From: Bdellovibrionales bacterium GWA2_49_15
GTDB lineage: Bacteria; Bdellovibrionota; Bacteriovoracia; Bacteriovoracales; Bacteriovoracaceae
DNA length: 37,755 bases
Reading direction: 5' to 3'
NCBI GenBank assembly: GCA_001769855.1
Contig: MEPP01000002.1
Coordinates: forward strand, 1-37,755
Part shown: positions 32,017 through 37,755 of the stretch, piece by piece
How the letters are laid out: every line of letters begins with the position of its first letter
How positions within the stretch are numbered: position 1 is the first letter of the stretch
Program-made: the position numbers and the translations under genes
Notes under the pieces: model-generated
Told to the model about the DNA's origin: nothing
The model's input: only the letters and a program-made list of their open reading frames with translations
Databases searched by the model: none

Positions 32017-33372
32017 TCATCCTACTCTGGTAATTTCGACGACGTTATGACTCAGGTCTGTGACCTTGCCCGCAATCGAAGCGTGATAGATCGATCCCAT
32101 CTTTTCCTCGGGAGTCGCCCCGATCACATCCCCCATAAGCACTTGCTGTCCAAGAGTCACGGTGGGATTGGCCGGCACTCCGAGATGTCGATTGAGGGCT
32201 ATTCGAACTCGACTGCTTTCAACTTTTCCTTTATTCACAACGGCACGCTCGGCATATTCGACGAGATGAATTTTCTTGATCAAGGTTGGAAGGGCCAACT
32301 TTGAATACTCATAATTGGAGCGAACCTCTTTAGGTTGCTCGTGATGGGGATTCTTTACACCTCTCGCCACCAGCTCCTTTCGATAGGCGCCATATATTTT
32401 TCGCGGCGAAAGTTTCATCACATCACAGGCCGCCAGCTCACACACGCCACACTGGCTGCATAGGAAGGCCGAGGTGATGTGCTTGGCGGGATCAGCATGA
32501 TTATAATCGATCGTTCGCATGGTCTTATGGGGATAGATCTCGTGCCCGAGCAAATTGCGGGGACACAGATCGCTACAGCGAAAACATTGGCAGCAGGCGG
32601 CCTTGGATTTTTTCACCATCTGGGGCACGGTGATTTGCTTCATATCAACCACGAAATGCCCTGTGGGTAAGACCACAATTCCGCTGGTGGTTTTACTTAT
32701 TCCCAGATCGAGGTCAGAGACAATCTGGCCCATCATGGGTCCGCCATCGAGCACCACAGGATGATCACAGACCACCCCACAGGCCGCGGCGATGAGGTCG
32801 CGGTAAGAGGTCCCTATAGGTGCGCTGACAACCACCGGCACCTCAACGGCTCCCGTCACGGTTAAAATTCTTTCTGTCACTGCCTTGCCATTCATGGCCT
32901 CGGCCATCTGGGCAAGCGTCACGACATTGTTGACCACCACACCGACGTGAAGTGGCAGGCCGCCTTCGGGAATAATGCGTTTTTTTATATCGTAAACGAG
33001 CAGGAATTCGTCACCGGCGGGATAGTAGTTCTCGAGCTGATGAACGCGGATGGTTCCATCCTTCGGCAGGGCCTGAGTCACGGCCTTCACGACATCTTCG
33101 TAGTGTCCCTTGATGCCAATAACTCCTTCTCGCGCACCCACCGCTTTCATGCTCAAACGCACGCCATCCACCACCAAACTGGCCTTGGTGCGCATCAAAG
33201 TTTTATCGGTGTGCAGGAGTGGCTCGCACTCACTTCCATTGGCAATCACAGTCTCGACCGCTGTGCCTTTGGGAGGTTGAAGCTTGACGTAGGTGGGAAA
33301 TCCCGCCCCGCCCGCACCAACGATGCCGGCCGCTCTCACGGCATTAATAATTTCATCTCGCGTATAATGCAT
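32017..33372 (-). CDS. pduS: PduS/RnfC-like flavin and iron-sulfur protein of the microcompartment
   Basis: This 451-residue protein resembles PduS of propanediol metabolosomes and RnfC of ion-pumping complexes. The N-terminal flavin/NADH-binding domain has a glycine loop (VGAGGAGFPTYVKL, 18-31) and NGSECEPLLHTDK. An SLBB-like middle segment follows. Two ferredoxin-type motifs come next: C260-C261-C263-C266-C270 (CCQCFRCSDLCP) and C305-C308-C311-C316 (CSQCGVCELAAC). In Pdu the protein can reoxidise NADH or reduce cobalamin. No cobalamin enzyme is present here, so NADH reoxidation for the aldehyde dehydrogenase is the better guess. It starts 3 bp after the aldehyde dehydrogenase gene and ends 4 bp before the PduT-like gene. 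Confidence 0.93.
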   Translation of the reverse strand: MHYTRDEIINAVRAAGIVGAGGAGFPTYVKLQPPKGTAVETVIANGSECEPLLHTDKTLMRTKASLVVDGVRLSMKAVGAREGVIGIKGHYEDVVKAVTQALPKDGTIRVHQLENYYPAGDEFLLVYDIKKRIIPEGGLPLHVGVVVNNVVTLAQMAEAMNGKAVTERILTVTGAVEVPVVVSAPIGTSYRDLIAAACGVVCDHPVVLDGGPMMGQIVSDLDLGISKTTSGIVVLPTGHFVVDMKQITVPQMVKKSKAACCQCFRCSDLCPRNLLGHEIYPHKTMRTIDYNHADPAKHITSAFLCSQCGVCELAACDVMKLSPRKIYGAYRKELVARGVKNPHHEQPKEVRSNYEYSKLALPTLIKKIHLVEYAERAVVNKGKVESSRVRIALNRHLGVPANPTVTLGQQVLMGDVIGATPEEKMGSIYHASIAGKVTDLSHNVVEITRVG

Positions 33373-33375
33373 AAA

Positions 33376-34818
33376 CTATATTGTCCCAAAATATCCTTTG
33401 AGCACGCATCTTCGAATCCGACAAAAAGAGCGCGGTCCCGTCAAACCCTCACCCGTGGGTGAGGCAATAGTGAAGGAGGTCGGACCTTCACCACCTAAAC
33501 CTAAACCGGCCAAGGCCGGCCCATTTTTCACAAAAATGGAGGTGTTCATTTTCTTGGCCATCTTGTGCATATTCTCAATATTTTTTGAGTGGATAACGGC
33601 GGTATGAAAACAGCGCCTCTCAAGGGTATAGGCGGTCTCGATGGCCTGATCAATATTGCGCACGCGAATAAAAGGCAGCACCGGCATGAGGAGCTCCGTG
33701 GTCGCGAAGGGATGATCGGCACTGGTTTCAGTAAAGGCCATGCGCTTTGATGGATCAACCTCGAGTCCAATGGCACGCAGGATGACTTGAACATCTTGCC
33801 CCACAAATTCTTTTACGGTGTGGCCCTCGCTATCCAAAATCACCTGCTGCAGGCGGCGGGCCTGATGGGCACCCAGCTCCACAGCACCATATTTGATCAT
33901 ACATTTTTTCAATTGATCGGCGACCGAATCCACCACGATAATTTCTTTTTCCACCACGCAGATAATGTTGTTGTCGGTGGAAGCGGAGCTCACAATATGT
34001 TGAGCGGCGCGATCAATATCGGCGGTCTCATCCACCACCACGGGAGGGTTTCCCGGCCCTGCCGCCACCACTCTTTTGCCTGAGGCCATGGCCGCCTTAA
34101 CGACCGCCGGGCCACCTGTTACAACCAGGAGCCGGACTCGCTTATGGGTCATAAGCTGCTGGGCGGATTCAATGGTGGGATTGGAAACCGTGGTAAAGAG
34201 ATTGGCCGGCCCACCTTCAGAGAGTACGGCCTTATTCATTAAGTTAATGGTAAGCGCGGAAACTCTTTTCGCCGTGGGATGGGGATTGAAGGCCACCGTG
34301 TTACCGCCGGCAATCATGCCAATGCCATTGCAGATAATTGTTTCCGAGGGATTGGTACAGGGAGTGATCGAGCCGATTACTCCAAAGGGCGAAAACTCTT
34401 CCGTGGTCAGACCATCATCGCCCTGGTAGGCGCGCGTGACAATGTCCTCCACGCCCGGGGTTTTATCAATGACCAAACGGTTTTTAACAATTTTGTCCTC
34501 GTATCGCCCCAGTCCGGTCTCATCGCGTCCCATTCGCGCTAGCTGCTCGATATTCTCGCGCAGGATTTTTCGGATCGCGCTGATAATTTTTTTTCTTTTC
34601 TCAAGAGTCACGGTTTGAAATTCAAGAAAGGCCTTCTCGGCCGCCGCCACGGCTGAATCAATATCGGGAAAAATTCCCAGAACCCCGCTCATGGGCGGCA
34701 GGGGAACTTTACCCGAGGACTGCATTGGTGCTACCGTGGGCGCTTGCCCCTCGCCCTTTCCAAGCTGATTCACGAGACGATCAACGATCGAATCAATTTG
34801 AGTTTCCGTTATCCGCAT
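33376..34818 (-). CDS. CoA-acylating aldehyde dehydrogenase of the microcompartment (PduP/EutE type)
   Basis: This 480-residue NAD-dependent enzyme turns an aldehyde plus CoA into acyl-CoA. The catalytic cysteine is C287 (TDNNIICVVEKE), with the PCTNPSET (153-160) and VTGGPAVVKAAMASGKR (233-249) segments typical of EutE/PduP/AdhE. Residues 1-20 (RITETQIDSIVDRLVNQLG) form an amphipathic helix followed by a flexible Pro/Ala/Ser linker (to about 43), the classic N-terminal encapsulation peptide layout. The expected substrate is acetaldehyde from DERA, giving acetyl-CoA; lactaldehyde from a class II aldolase is possible. It has a good SD (GAGGAGGAATCCC). No phosphotransacylase (PduL/EutD), acetate kinase or alcohol dehydrogenase gene lies in the operon, so the fate of acyl-CoA is unclear. 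Confidence 0.95.
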   Translation of the reverse strand: MRITETQIDSIVDRLVNQLGKGEGQAPTVAPMQSSGKVPLPPMSGVLGIFPDIDSAVAAAEKAFLEFQTVTLEKRKKIISAIRKILRENIEQLARMGRDETGLGRYEDKIVKNRLVIDKTPGVEDIVTRAYQGDDGLTTEEFSPFGVIGSITPCTNPSETIICNGIGMIAGGNTVAFNPHPTAKRVSALTINLMNKAVLSEGGPANLFTTVSNPTIESAQQLMTHKRVRLLVVTGGPAVVKAAMASGKRVVAAGPGNPPVVVDETADIDRAAQHIVSSASTDNNIICVVEKEIIVVDSVADQLKKCMIKYGAVELGAHQARRLQQVILDSEGHTVKEFVGQDVQVILRAIGLEVDPSKRMAFTETSADHPFATTELLMPVLPFIRVRNIDQAIETAYTLERRCFHTAVIHSKNIENMHKMAKKMNTSIFVKNGPALAGLGLGGEGPTSFTIASPTGEGLTGPRSFCRIRRCVLKGYFGTI

Positions 34819-34852
34819 GGGATTCCTCCTCGCTCACCCGACTCAACTGAGA

Positions 34853-35143
34853 TCAGGTTTTTACGTAACGTTCCTCGCCGCCCGTCTCTAGGACGTCGAC
34901 GATGGCCATGATCACCGCATCGACTGGTTTTCCCTCTGTGATCTTGGTTTGTCGGGCCGAACTGCCCGAGGCCACGAGCACAATTTCCCCAACACCCGCC
35001 CCCACGGAATCGGCTGCAATCACCAATCCACCTGTGGGCACGCCTTGAGTATTGACGTACTCGACGATCTGGAGCTTGAGTCCCTGTAACTTTTCATCTT
35101 TATTGGTGGCCACGACCGTGCCCACCACTTTGCCTATTTGCAT
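34853..35143 (-). CDS. BMC-P pentameric vertex protein (first copy)
   Basis: This 96-residue EutN/CcmL-type vertex protein has [20 protein letters not shown], then [36 protein letters not shown], and the final [11 protein letters not shown]. It is the most canonical of the three BMC-P paralogues, with the small-residue pore loop SGSSAR. It is the second gene of the operon, 43 bp after BMC-H, from which it is separated by a weak terminator-like element, and 34 bp before the aldehyde dehydrogenase. Confidence 0.94.
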   Translation of the reverse strand: MQIGKVVGTVVATNKDEKLQGLKLQIVEYVNTQGVPTGGLVIAADSVGAGVGEIVLVASGSSARQTKITEGKPVDAVIMAIVDVLETGGEERYVKT

Positions 35144-35158
35144 GGTTTCCCCCCGGCC

Positions 35159-35187
35159 AAAAAAAACAGGGCCTTAAATTATCGGCC
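35159..35187 (-). terminator. Weak terminator-like element after BMC-H (possible attenuator)
   Basis: On the transcribed strand GGCC, a 10-nt loop and GGCC are followed by a run of eight U (35159-35166). The stem is only 4 bp, so termination would be partial at best. A leaky stop between BMC-H and the rest of the operon would raise hexamer mRNA over pentamer and enzyme mRNA, which is the needed stoichiometry. Confidence 0.35.
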
Positions 35188-35480
35188 TACTTGGTCTTTT
35201 TGTTCTGACGGCCTAGTGGGAGTGCCATATCGACGTTTTCATGGGGTCTTGGAATGATGTGGACGGATACCAATTCACCCACCTTTTGAGCGGCGCGAAC
35301 CCCTGCTTCGGTCGCGGCCTTCACAGCGGCCACATCTCCGCGGACGATCGTTGTGACGTAACCGCCACCGATCTTCTCATGGCCGATTAGCTCAACTTTT
35401 GCCGCCTTAACCATGGCGTCAGAGGCCTCTACCATTGCCACAAAACCCTTTGTTTCAATCATTCCTAGTGCTTCACCCAT
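35187..35480 (-). CDS. pduA: BMC-H hexameric shell protein
   Basis: This 97-residue canonical single-domain shell protein (PduA/EutM/CsoS1 family) forms the facets of the compartment. Blocks are [28 protein letters not shown], a [28 protein letters not shown] stretch with the pore motif KIGGG, and the C-terminal [13 protein letters not shown]. It is the only BMC-H gene in the locus, so it must build most of the shell. It is the first gene of the operon, with an AAGGAGA SD directly before the ATG. The promoter should lie in 35481-35600; a TTGACG / CATACT pair with a short 15 bp spacer (minus strand, about 35550-35576) is a weak candidate. The symbol denotes family only; this is not a propanediol operon. 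Confidence 0.97.
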   Translation of the reverse strand: MGEALGMIETKGFVAMVEASDAMVKAAKVELIGHEKIGGGYVTTIVRGDVAAVKAATEAGVRAAQKVGELVSVHIIPRPHENVDMALPLGRQNKKTK

Positions 35481-35601
35481 TGTCTTCTCCTTTGAATGGC
35501 TAAACGCTATGCGTAATTTAGTTAATTAATTTGTACTCCAAAAAAGTATGTTTTTGCATGTGCGACGTCAATCGCAATTTGATCTGTGGCCTATCTAATT
35601 T

Positions 35602-35630
35602 TTGACATCAGTGTACTTTACCCATAGAAG
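35602..35630 (+). promoter_or_regulatory. Promoter of the small ORF and regulator gene
   Basis: A perfect -35 box TTGACA (35602-35607), a 17 bp spacer and TAGAAG (35625-35630) as -10 drive rightward transcription. The expected start near 35637 lies just before the AGGAG (35640-35644) of the small ORF, giving a very short leader. It is divergent from the microcompartment operon, so both directions share the ~280 bp region. Confidence 0.55.
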
Positions 35631-35650
35631 AGAGTACTTAGGAGTATATG

Positions 35651-35761
35651 ATGCCTATCCTGGAGATAAATATTTATTACAGACCGCTCTTTTTATTGGT
35701 GACGGCCAAATGTTATTTTGAGAGAATGAGAGAGAACTTAAGCATACTTAAGGAACTTTAA
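35651..35761 (+). CDS. Small ORF (36 codons) coupled to the regulator gene
   Basis: The frame MPILEINIYYRPLFLLVTAK..., 36 residues long, starts at ATG 35651, six bases after AGGAG, directly behind a good promoter. An ATG at 35648 is possible too. Its stop TAA shares a base with the ATG of the regulator (TAATG), the same coupling style seen elsewhere in this genome. The peptide has a hydrophobic middle and a basic C-terminal helix. I recognise no family. It may be a leader whose translation sets the level of the regulator, or a true small protein. Confidence 0.5.
   Translation: MPILEINIYYRPLFLLVTAKCYFERMRENLSILKEL
35736..35760 (+). promoter_or_regulatory. Three tandem ACTTAAG-like direct repeats before the regulator
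   Basis: ACTTAAG (35736-35742), ACTTAAG (35746-35752) and ACTTTAA (35755-35761) follow each other with a 9-10 bp period. Related TACTTTA and TACTTA steps occur at 35614-35620 and 35635-35640 around the promoter. Head-to-tail repeats are the binding mode known for BldC, a MerR-like small regulator of the size encoded next door. They are candidate autoregulatory sites; they also fit a CTTAAG-centred inverted repeat. Confidence 0.4.
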
Positions 35762-35967
35762 TGGAAACAAGACAACCCGAGCGCATAGAAGTCATGACAA
35801 CCAGCGAAGTCGAGAGTTATTTGCGGATTTCGCGCAAAACCCTTCTCAAGCTTGTGAACGAAGGAAAATTACCGGCGCGTAAAATTGGCAAAAATTATCG
35901 TTATTTAAAATCAGAAATTAACAATTTCTTGAAAGGCCAAACGGTCAATTATTTTGAAAATAACTAA
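35761..35967 (+). CDS. Small MerR/excisionase-like helix-turn-helix DNA-binding protein (BldC-like)
   Basis: This 68-residue protein consists of one winged helix-turn-helix: TTSEVESYLRISRKTLLKLVNEGKLPARKIGKNYRYLKSEINNFL (13-57). The pattern (helix-turn-helix, then G-LPA-KIG--YR wing) is that of excisionase/BldC-like domains. Length equals that of Streptomyces BldC, which has no effector domain and binds direct repeats cooperatively. It is divergent to the microcompartment operon and coupled to a small ORF, so it is the natural candidate for its regulator. An excisionase role is less likely, as no integrase lies nearby at this end of the window. Confidence 0.85.
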   Translation: METRQPERIEVMTTSEVESYLRISRKTLLKLVNEGKLPARKIGKNYRYLKSEINNFLKGQTVNYFENN

Positions 35968-36047
35968 ATCGCAAAAATTTCATAAGCCCTTTGGGAGGAG
36001 AATTCCAAACAAAATCTACTTCTTCACCCTTGTTTTGTCCGCCGGAA

Positions 36048-36275
36048 CTAATAGTTGGTGTTTCCGATAGGGATTAGGTTGGGTAAGTAGACACCTCGAT
36101 AACTGGGGTCAGGTCTCACGAGCGCAACACGCAGCTGTTTGCCTTGCATATTGCCGGACTTCAAAACATCAACAGCAAAAACATAGTAATAAGTTTCATC
36201 ATTGGAAATTTTTTTCGTTTTAGTACAGGCAAAGCTGAACAAGAGCAGAGTAACAAAAAGAATTTGCATCAGCAT
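36048..36275 (-). CDS. Small lipoprotein of unknown function
   Basis: This 75-residue protein has a lipoprotein signal peptide: hydrophobic stretch ILFVTLLLFSF and a lipobox-like FSFAC with the lipidated Cys at residue 17, followed by a polar TKTKK. The mature 59 residues contain YYYVFAVDVL and VALVRPDPSYRGVYLPN, perhaps one small beta domain. No SD is obvious. It lies 41 bp after the DUF4143-type ATPase gene on the same strand. Function unknown. Confidence 0.6.
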   Translation of the reverse strand: MLMQILFVTLLLFSFACTKTKKISNDETYYYVFAVDVLKSGNMQGKQLRVALVRPDPSYRGVYLPNLIPIGNTNY

Positions 36276-36316
36276 ATTTTTAAACTCGTCGAGATCAGAC
36301 CTATGTCTTCCTTCCT

Positions 36317-37483
36317 TTACCCTTCATGGATGATCTCGCCGGCCCAAAGTTCACTGAGAAATTGTTCAAAATAGAGGATGCGAATACCGTTCTCCAATTT
36401 TCGCGAATTTTTATCCATGCACACAAGGATTGCATGCTTTGGGTGATGCTCTTCAATGATCGCTTTGAGACCACCAAAGTGTTCATTGTGCACTTTATCT
36501 GTCGATTTAAATTCAAGCGCAACATCCATTTGGCCAACAACAAGATCAACTTCCAGACCAGAGGTCGTCTTCCAATATGAAAGTTTTTTGGATGATTGTT
36601 GATATGAAAGATATGCCCTCACTTCATTGATGAGGAAAGTCTCAAAACTATTTCCAAATTCCGGTGTTCGTAAGGAAATTGCATCAAGGCCTTTTAAATA
36701 TCGGATTACGCCAAGATCAAAAAGATAAAACTTAGCCGTTTCGATTAATTTCCTTGTTTTTACTTTACGCCACGGCCAAAGGGTAAAACCAAGAAGAGTT
36801 TCTTCTAGAATTTGATAATACTCCCTCACTGTTTTTCCAGATACGCCGCAATCCGCGCCGACATTGGCATAATTAAGAAGTTCACCATTCATAAGGGCAG
36901 AGACTTCCAGAAAACGATGAAAGGAGGCAAGTTTTCTAATTTGAGATTCTTCCACAATTTCTTCTTGTAGATACTGTTCAATATAAGCTTTTAAAAACTT
37001 CTGCACATTTTTCGCTTGATAGTGCTGAGGAATAAGCCCCTTATTGATTGCCATCATTAAGTCAAAGTGGGGTATCTCTCTAGAAGTGAGTGGGTACAAT
37101 TCATACTTAAAAGCTCTGCCGCCAAGCAGATTACTTGCCCCACGCTTTAATTTCCTTGCGGAAGAACCGCAGAGAATGAACTGTGAGGTGGTGTTTTCGA
37201 GGCACCAATGGATTTCGTCAAGAAGTGCTGGCACCTTTTGGATTTCATCAATGACATAGAGTTTTTTTGGAAACTCCAACACGATCTCTCGAAGTTTTGA
37301 AGAATGAATCTGAAACTCGGCACGAATATCCGTTTGCAGCAGATCAATATAGGTTGCTCTCGGGTACTTTTGATGAAGAAAAGTTGTTTTGCCAACCTTT
37401 CTTGGCCCTAGCAGTAGGGCCGCCCTTGCTTCTTGAAAATCGAGAGATAGAATTCTTTTGTAAGATGATAATCGGGATGTCAT
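36317..37483 (-). CDS. AAA-type ATPase with DUF4143-like C-terminal domain
   Basis: This 388-residue protein from a large family of orphan ATPases common in genomic islands has a Walker A, GPRKVGKTT (26-34 from this start), a Walker B, LYVIDEIQKVP (75-85), and a sensor-like LCGSSARKLKRG, followed by LLGGRAFKYELYPLTSREI, all diagnostic. The C-terminal part with YWKTTSGLEVDLVVGQ and VALEFKSTDKVH resembles a PD-(D/E)xK nuclease-like fold (D, then E-x-K). The start is ambiguous. The frame opens at a TTG (37546) with AAGGTG before it. However, a TATAAT box (37490-37495) with TTGTTT upstream at an 18 bp spacing sits just before ATG 37483, which would make this a leaderless start and fits the family N-terminus. 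Cellular role unknown. Confidence 0.87.
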   Translation of the reverse strand: MTSRLSSYKRILSLDFQEARAALLLGPRKVGKTTFLHQKYPRATYIDLLQTDIRAEFQIHSSKLREIVLEFPKKLYVIDEIQKVPALLDEIHWCLENTTSQFILCGSSARKLKRGASNLLGGRAFKYELYPLTSREIPHFDLMMAINKGLIPQHYQAKNVQKFLKAYIEQYLQEEIVEESQIRKLASFHRFLEVSALMNGELLNYANVGADCGVSGKTVREYYQILEETLLGFTLWPWRKVKTRKLIETAKFYLFDLGVIRYLKGLDAISLRTPEFGNSFETFLINEVRAYLSYQQSSKKLSYWKTTSGLEVDLVVGQMDVALEFKSTDKVHNEHFGGLKAIIEEHHPKHAILVCMDKNSRKLENGIRILYFEQFLSELWAGEIIHEG

Positions 37484-37651
37484 ATCCTGATTATAAGCAA
37501 TGTCTCGACCGAGAAACAAGTCTTTTCTTGAAGTATAGTTGTACAATTCACCTTACAAGGGAAAGGACCTCAAGGATCAACGCATCTACTCCTTCTTTCG
37601 GAGGCCCGGTGAAAGGTAAGGTAAGGACGGATTGAGCGCACATTTTATCCC

Positions 37652-37755
37652 CTATAAATGCCATCTTAGCTTATCCCACATCTTTTTAAAAATCATTAAC
37701 GCAATGGCCTTAGGCCTTTCCTGAAAAATCCTTAAGATTTCTGGAATGCTTTTTT
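37652..37755 (-). CDS. C-terminal end of an unidentified gene (cut by window edge)
   Basis: The minus strand is open from the window edge to a TAG at 37652-37654, giving 33 residues: IPEILRIFQERPKAIALMIF then KKMWDKLRWHL at the end. It looks like a helical, basic C-terminus. I do not recognise it, and its length is too short to exclude chance. Confidence 0.3.
   Translation of the reverse strand, partial: KSIPEILRIFQERPKAIALMIFKKMWDKLRWHL

Noticed and set aside
35187..35480. Propanediol or ethanolamine utilisation as the function of the microcompartment
   Set aside because: No diol dehydratase, ethanolamine ammonia-lyase, cobalamin or glycyl-radical enzyme gene is present in the locus.
1..37755. 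CRISPR arrays, tRNA, rRNA or known riboswitches
   Set aside because: Reading both strands I saw no regularly spaced repeats and no cloverleaf or rRNA-like stretch; a covariance-model scan would be needed to exclude small RNAs.

Overview
The window looks like a chromosomal segment of a Gram-negative, facultatively anaerobic bacterium. Evidence for this is a quinol-type nitrate reductase operon, secreted and lipoprotein-type products, and dense operons with 1-4 bp overlaps. The shell proteins resemble those I recall from the myxobacterium Haliangium ochraceum, and the HNH-protein type is one I associate with Bdellovibrio-like genomes. A member of Bdellovibrionota or a related former deltaproteobacterial lineage is my best guess; it is inference, with no rRNA or marker gene to confirm it.

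Layout. (1) 1-5.6 kb, mostly + strand, is an accessory island that reads AT-richer than the rest in its first 3.7 kb. It holds a VapBC toxin-antitoxin pair, a scar joining an IS4-type transposase remnant to a tyrosine-recombinase tail, an AbiEi-like/Fic fusion gene under a palindromic operator-promoter, an unknown gene pair, an AbiE-type pair whose antitoxin gene is frameshifted, and an IS91-like transposase remnant. A ~60 bp element occurs twice, each time between cassettes. (2) 5.6-13 kb, minus strand, is one tightly coupled operon: acetyl-CoA synthetase-like ligase, pyruvate-dehydrogenase-type E1 alpha, E1 beta and a short E2, an acyl carrier protein, and phosphoenolpyruvate synthase. All act around acetyl-CoA, pyruvate and PEP. 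(3) 13.1-20.3 kb, minus strand, is a nitrate reductase operon in the order narC-G-H-J-I (dihaem cytochrome c first), as in Thermus. (4) 20.3-27.5 kb holds unlinked single genes: an HNH nuclease, secreted proteins of unknown function, a GNAT acetyltransferase, a conserved unknown protein and a secreted parallel beta-helix protein.

(5) 27.6-35.5 kb, minus strand, is the highlight: a compact bacterial microcompartment (BMC) operon. In transcription order it encodes BMC-H, BMC-P, CoA-acylating aldehyde dehydrogenase, PduS/RnfC-like flavo-iron-sulfur protein, PduT-like BMC-T, two more BMC-P, deoxyribose-phosphate aldolase (DERA), a second (double-stacking type) BMC-T, class II aldolase, and triosephosphate isomerase. 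The enzymes suggest a sugar-phosphate metabolosome. DERA would split deoxyribose-5-P into acetaldehyde and glyceraldehyde-3-P, the aldehyde dehydrogenase would make acetyl-CoA, PduS plus the PduT-like shell pore would handle NADH electrons, and triosephosphate isomerase would join the glyceraldehyde-3-P pool to the dihydroxyacetone-P pool of the class II aldolase. Three enzymes carry helix-like terminal extensions typical of encapsulation peptides. DERA has an unusual four-cysteine segment. The class II aldolase has Asn where the third zinc-binding His is expected. RNA hairpins at the pentamer gene and a divergent BldC/excisionase-like regulator with tandem direct repeats suggest control of shell stoichiometry and expression.

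(6) 35.6-37.8 kb has a 36-codon small gene and the 68-residue regulator, then, on the minus strand, a small lipoprotein, a DUF4143-type ATPase and the end of an unidentified gene.
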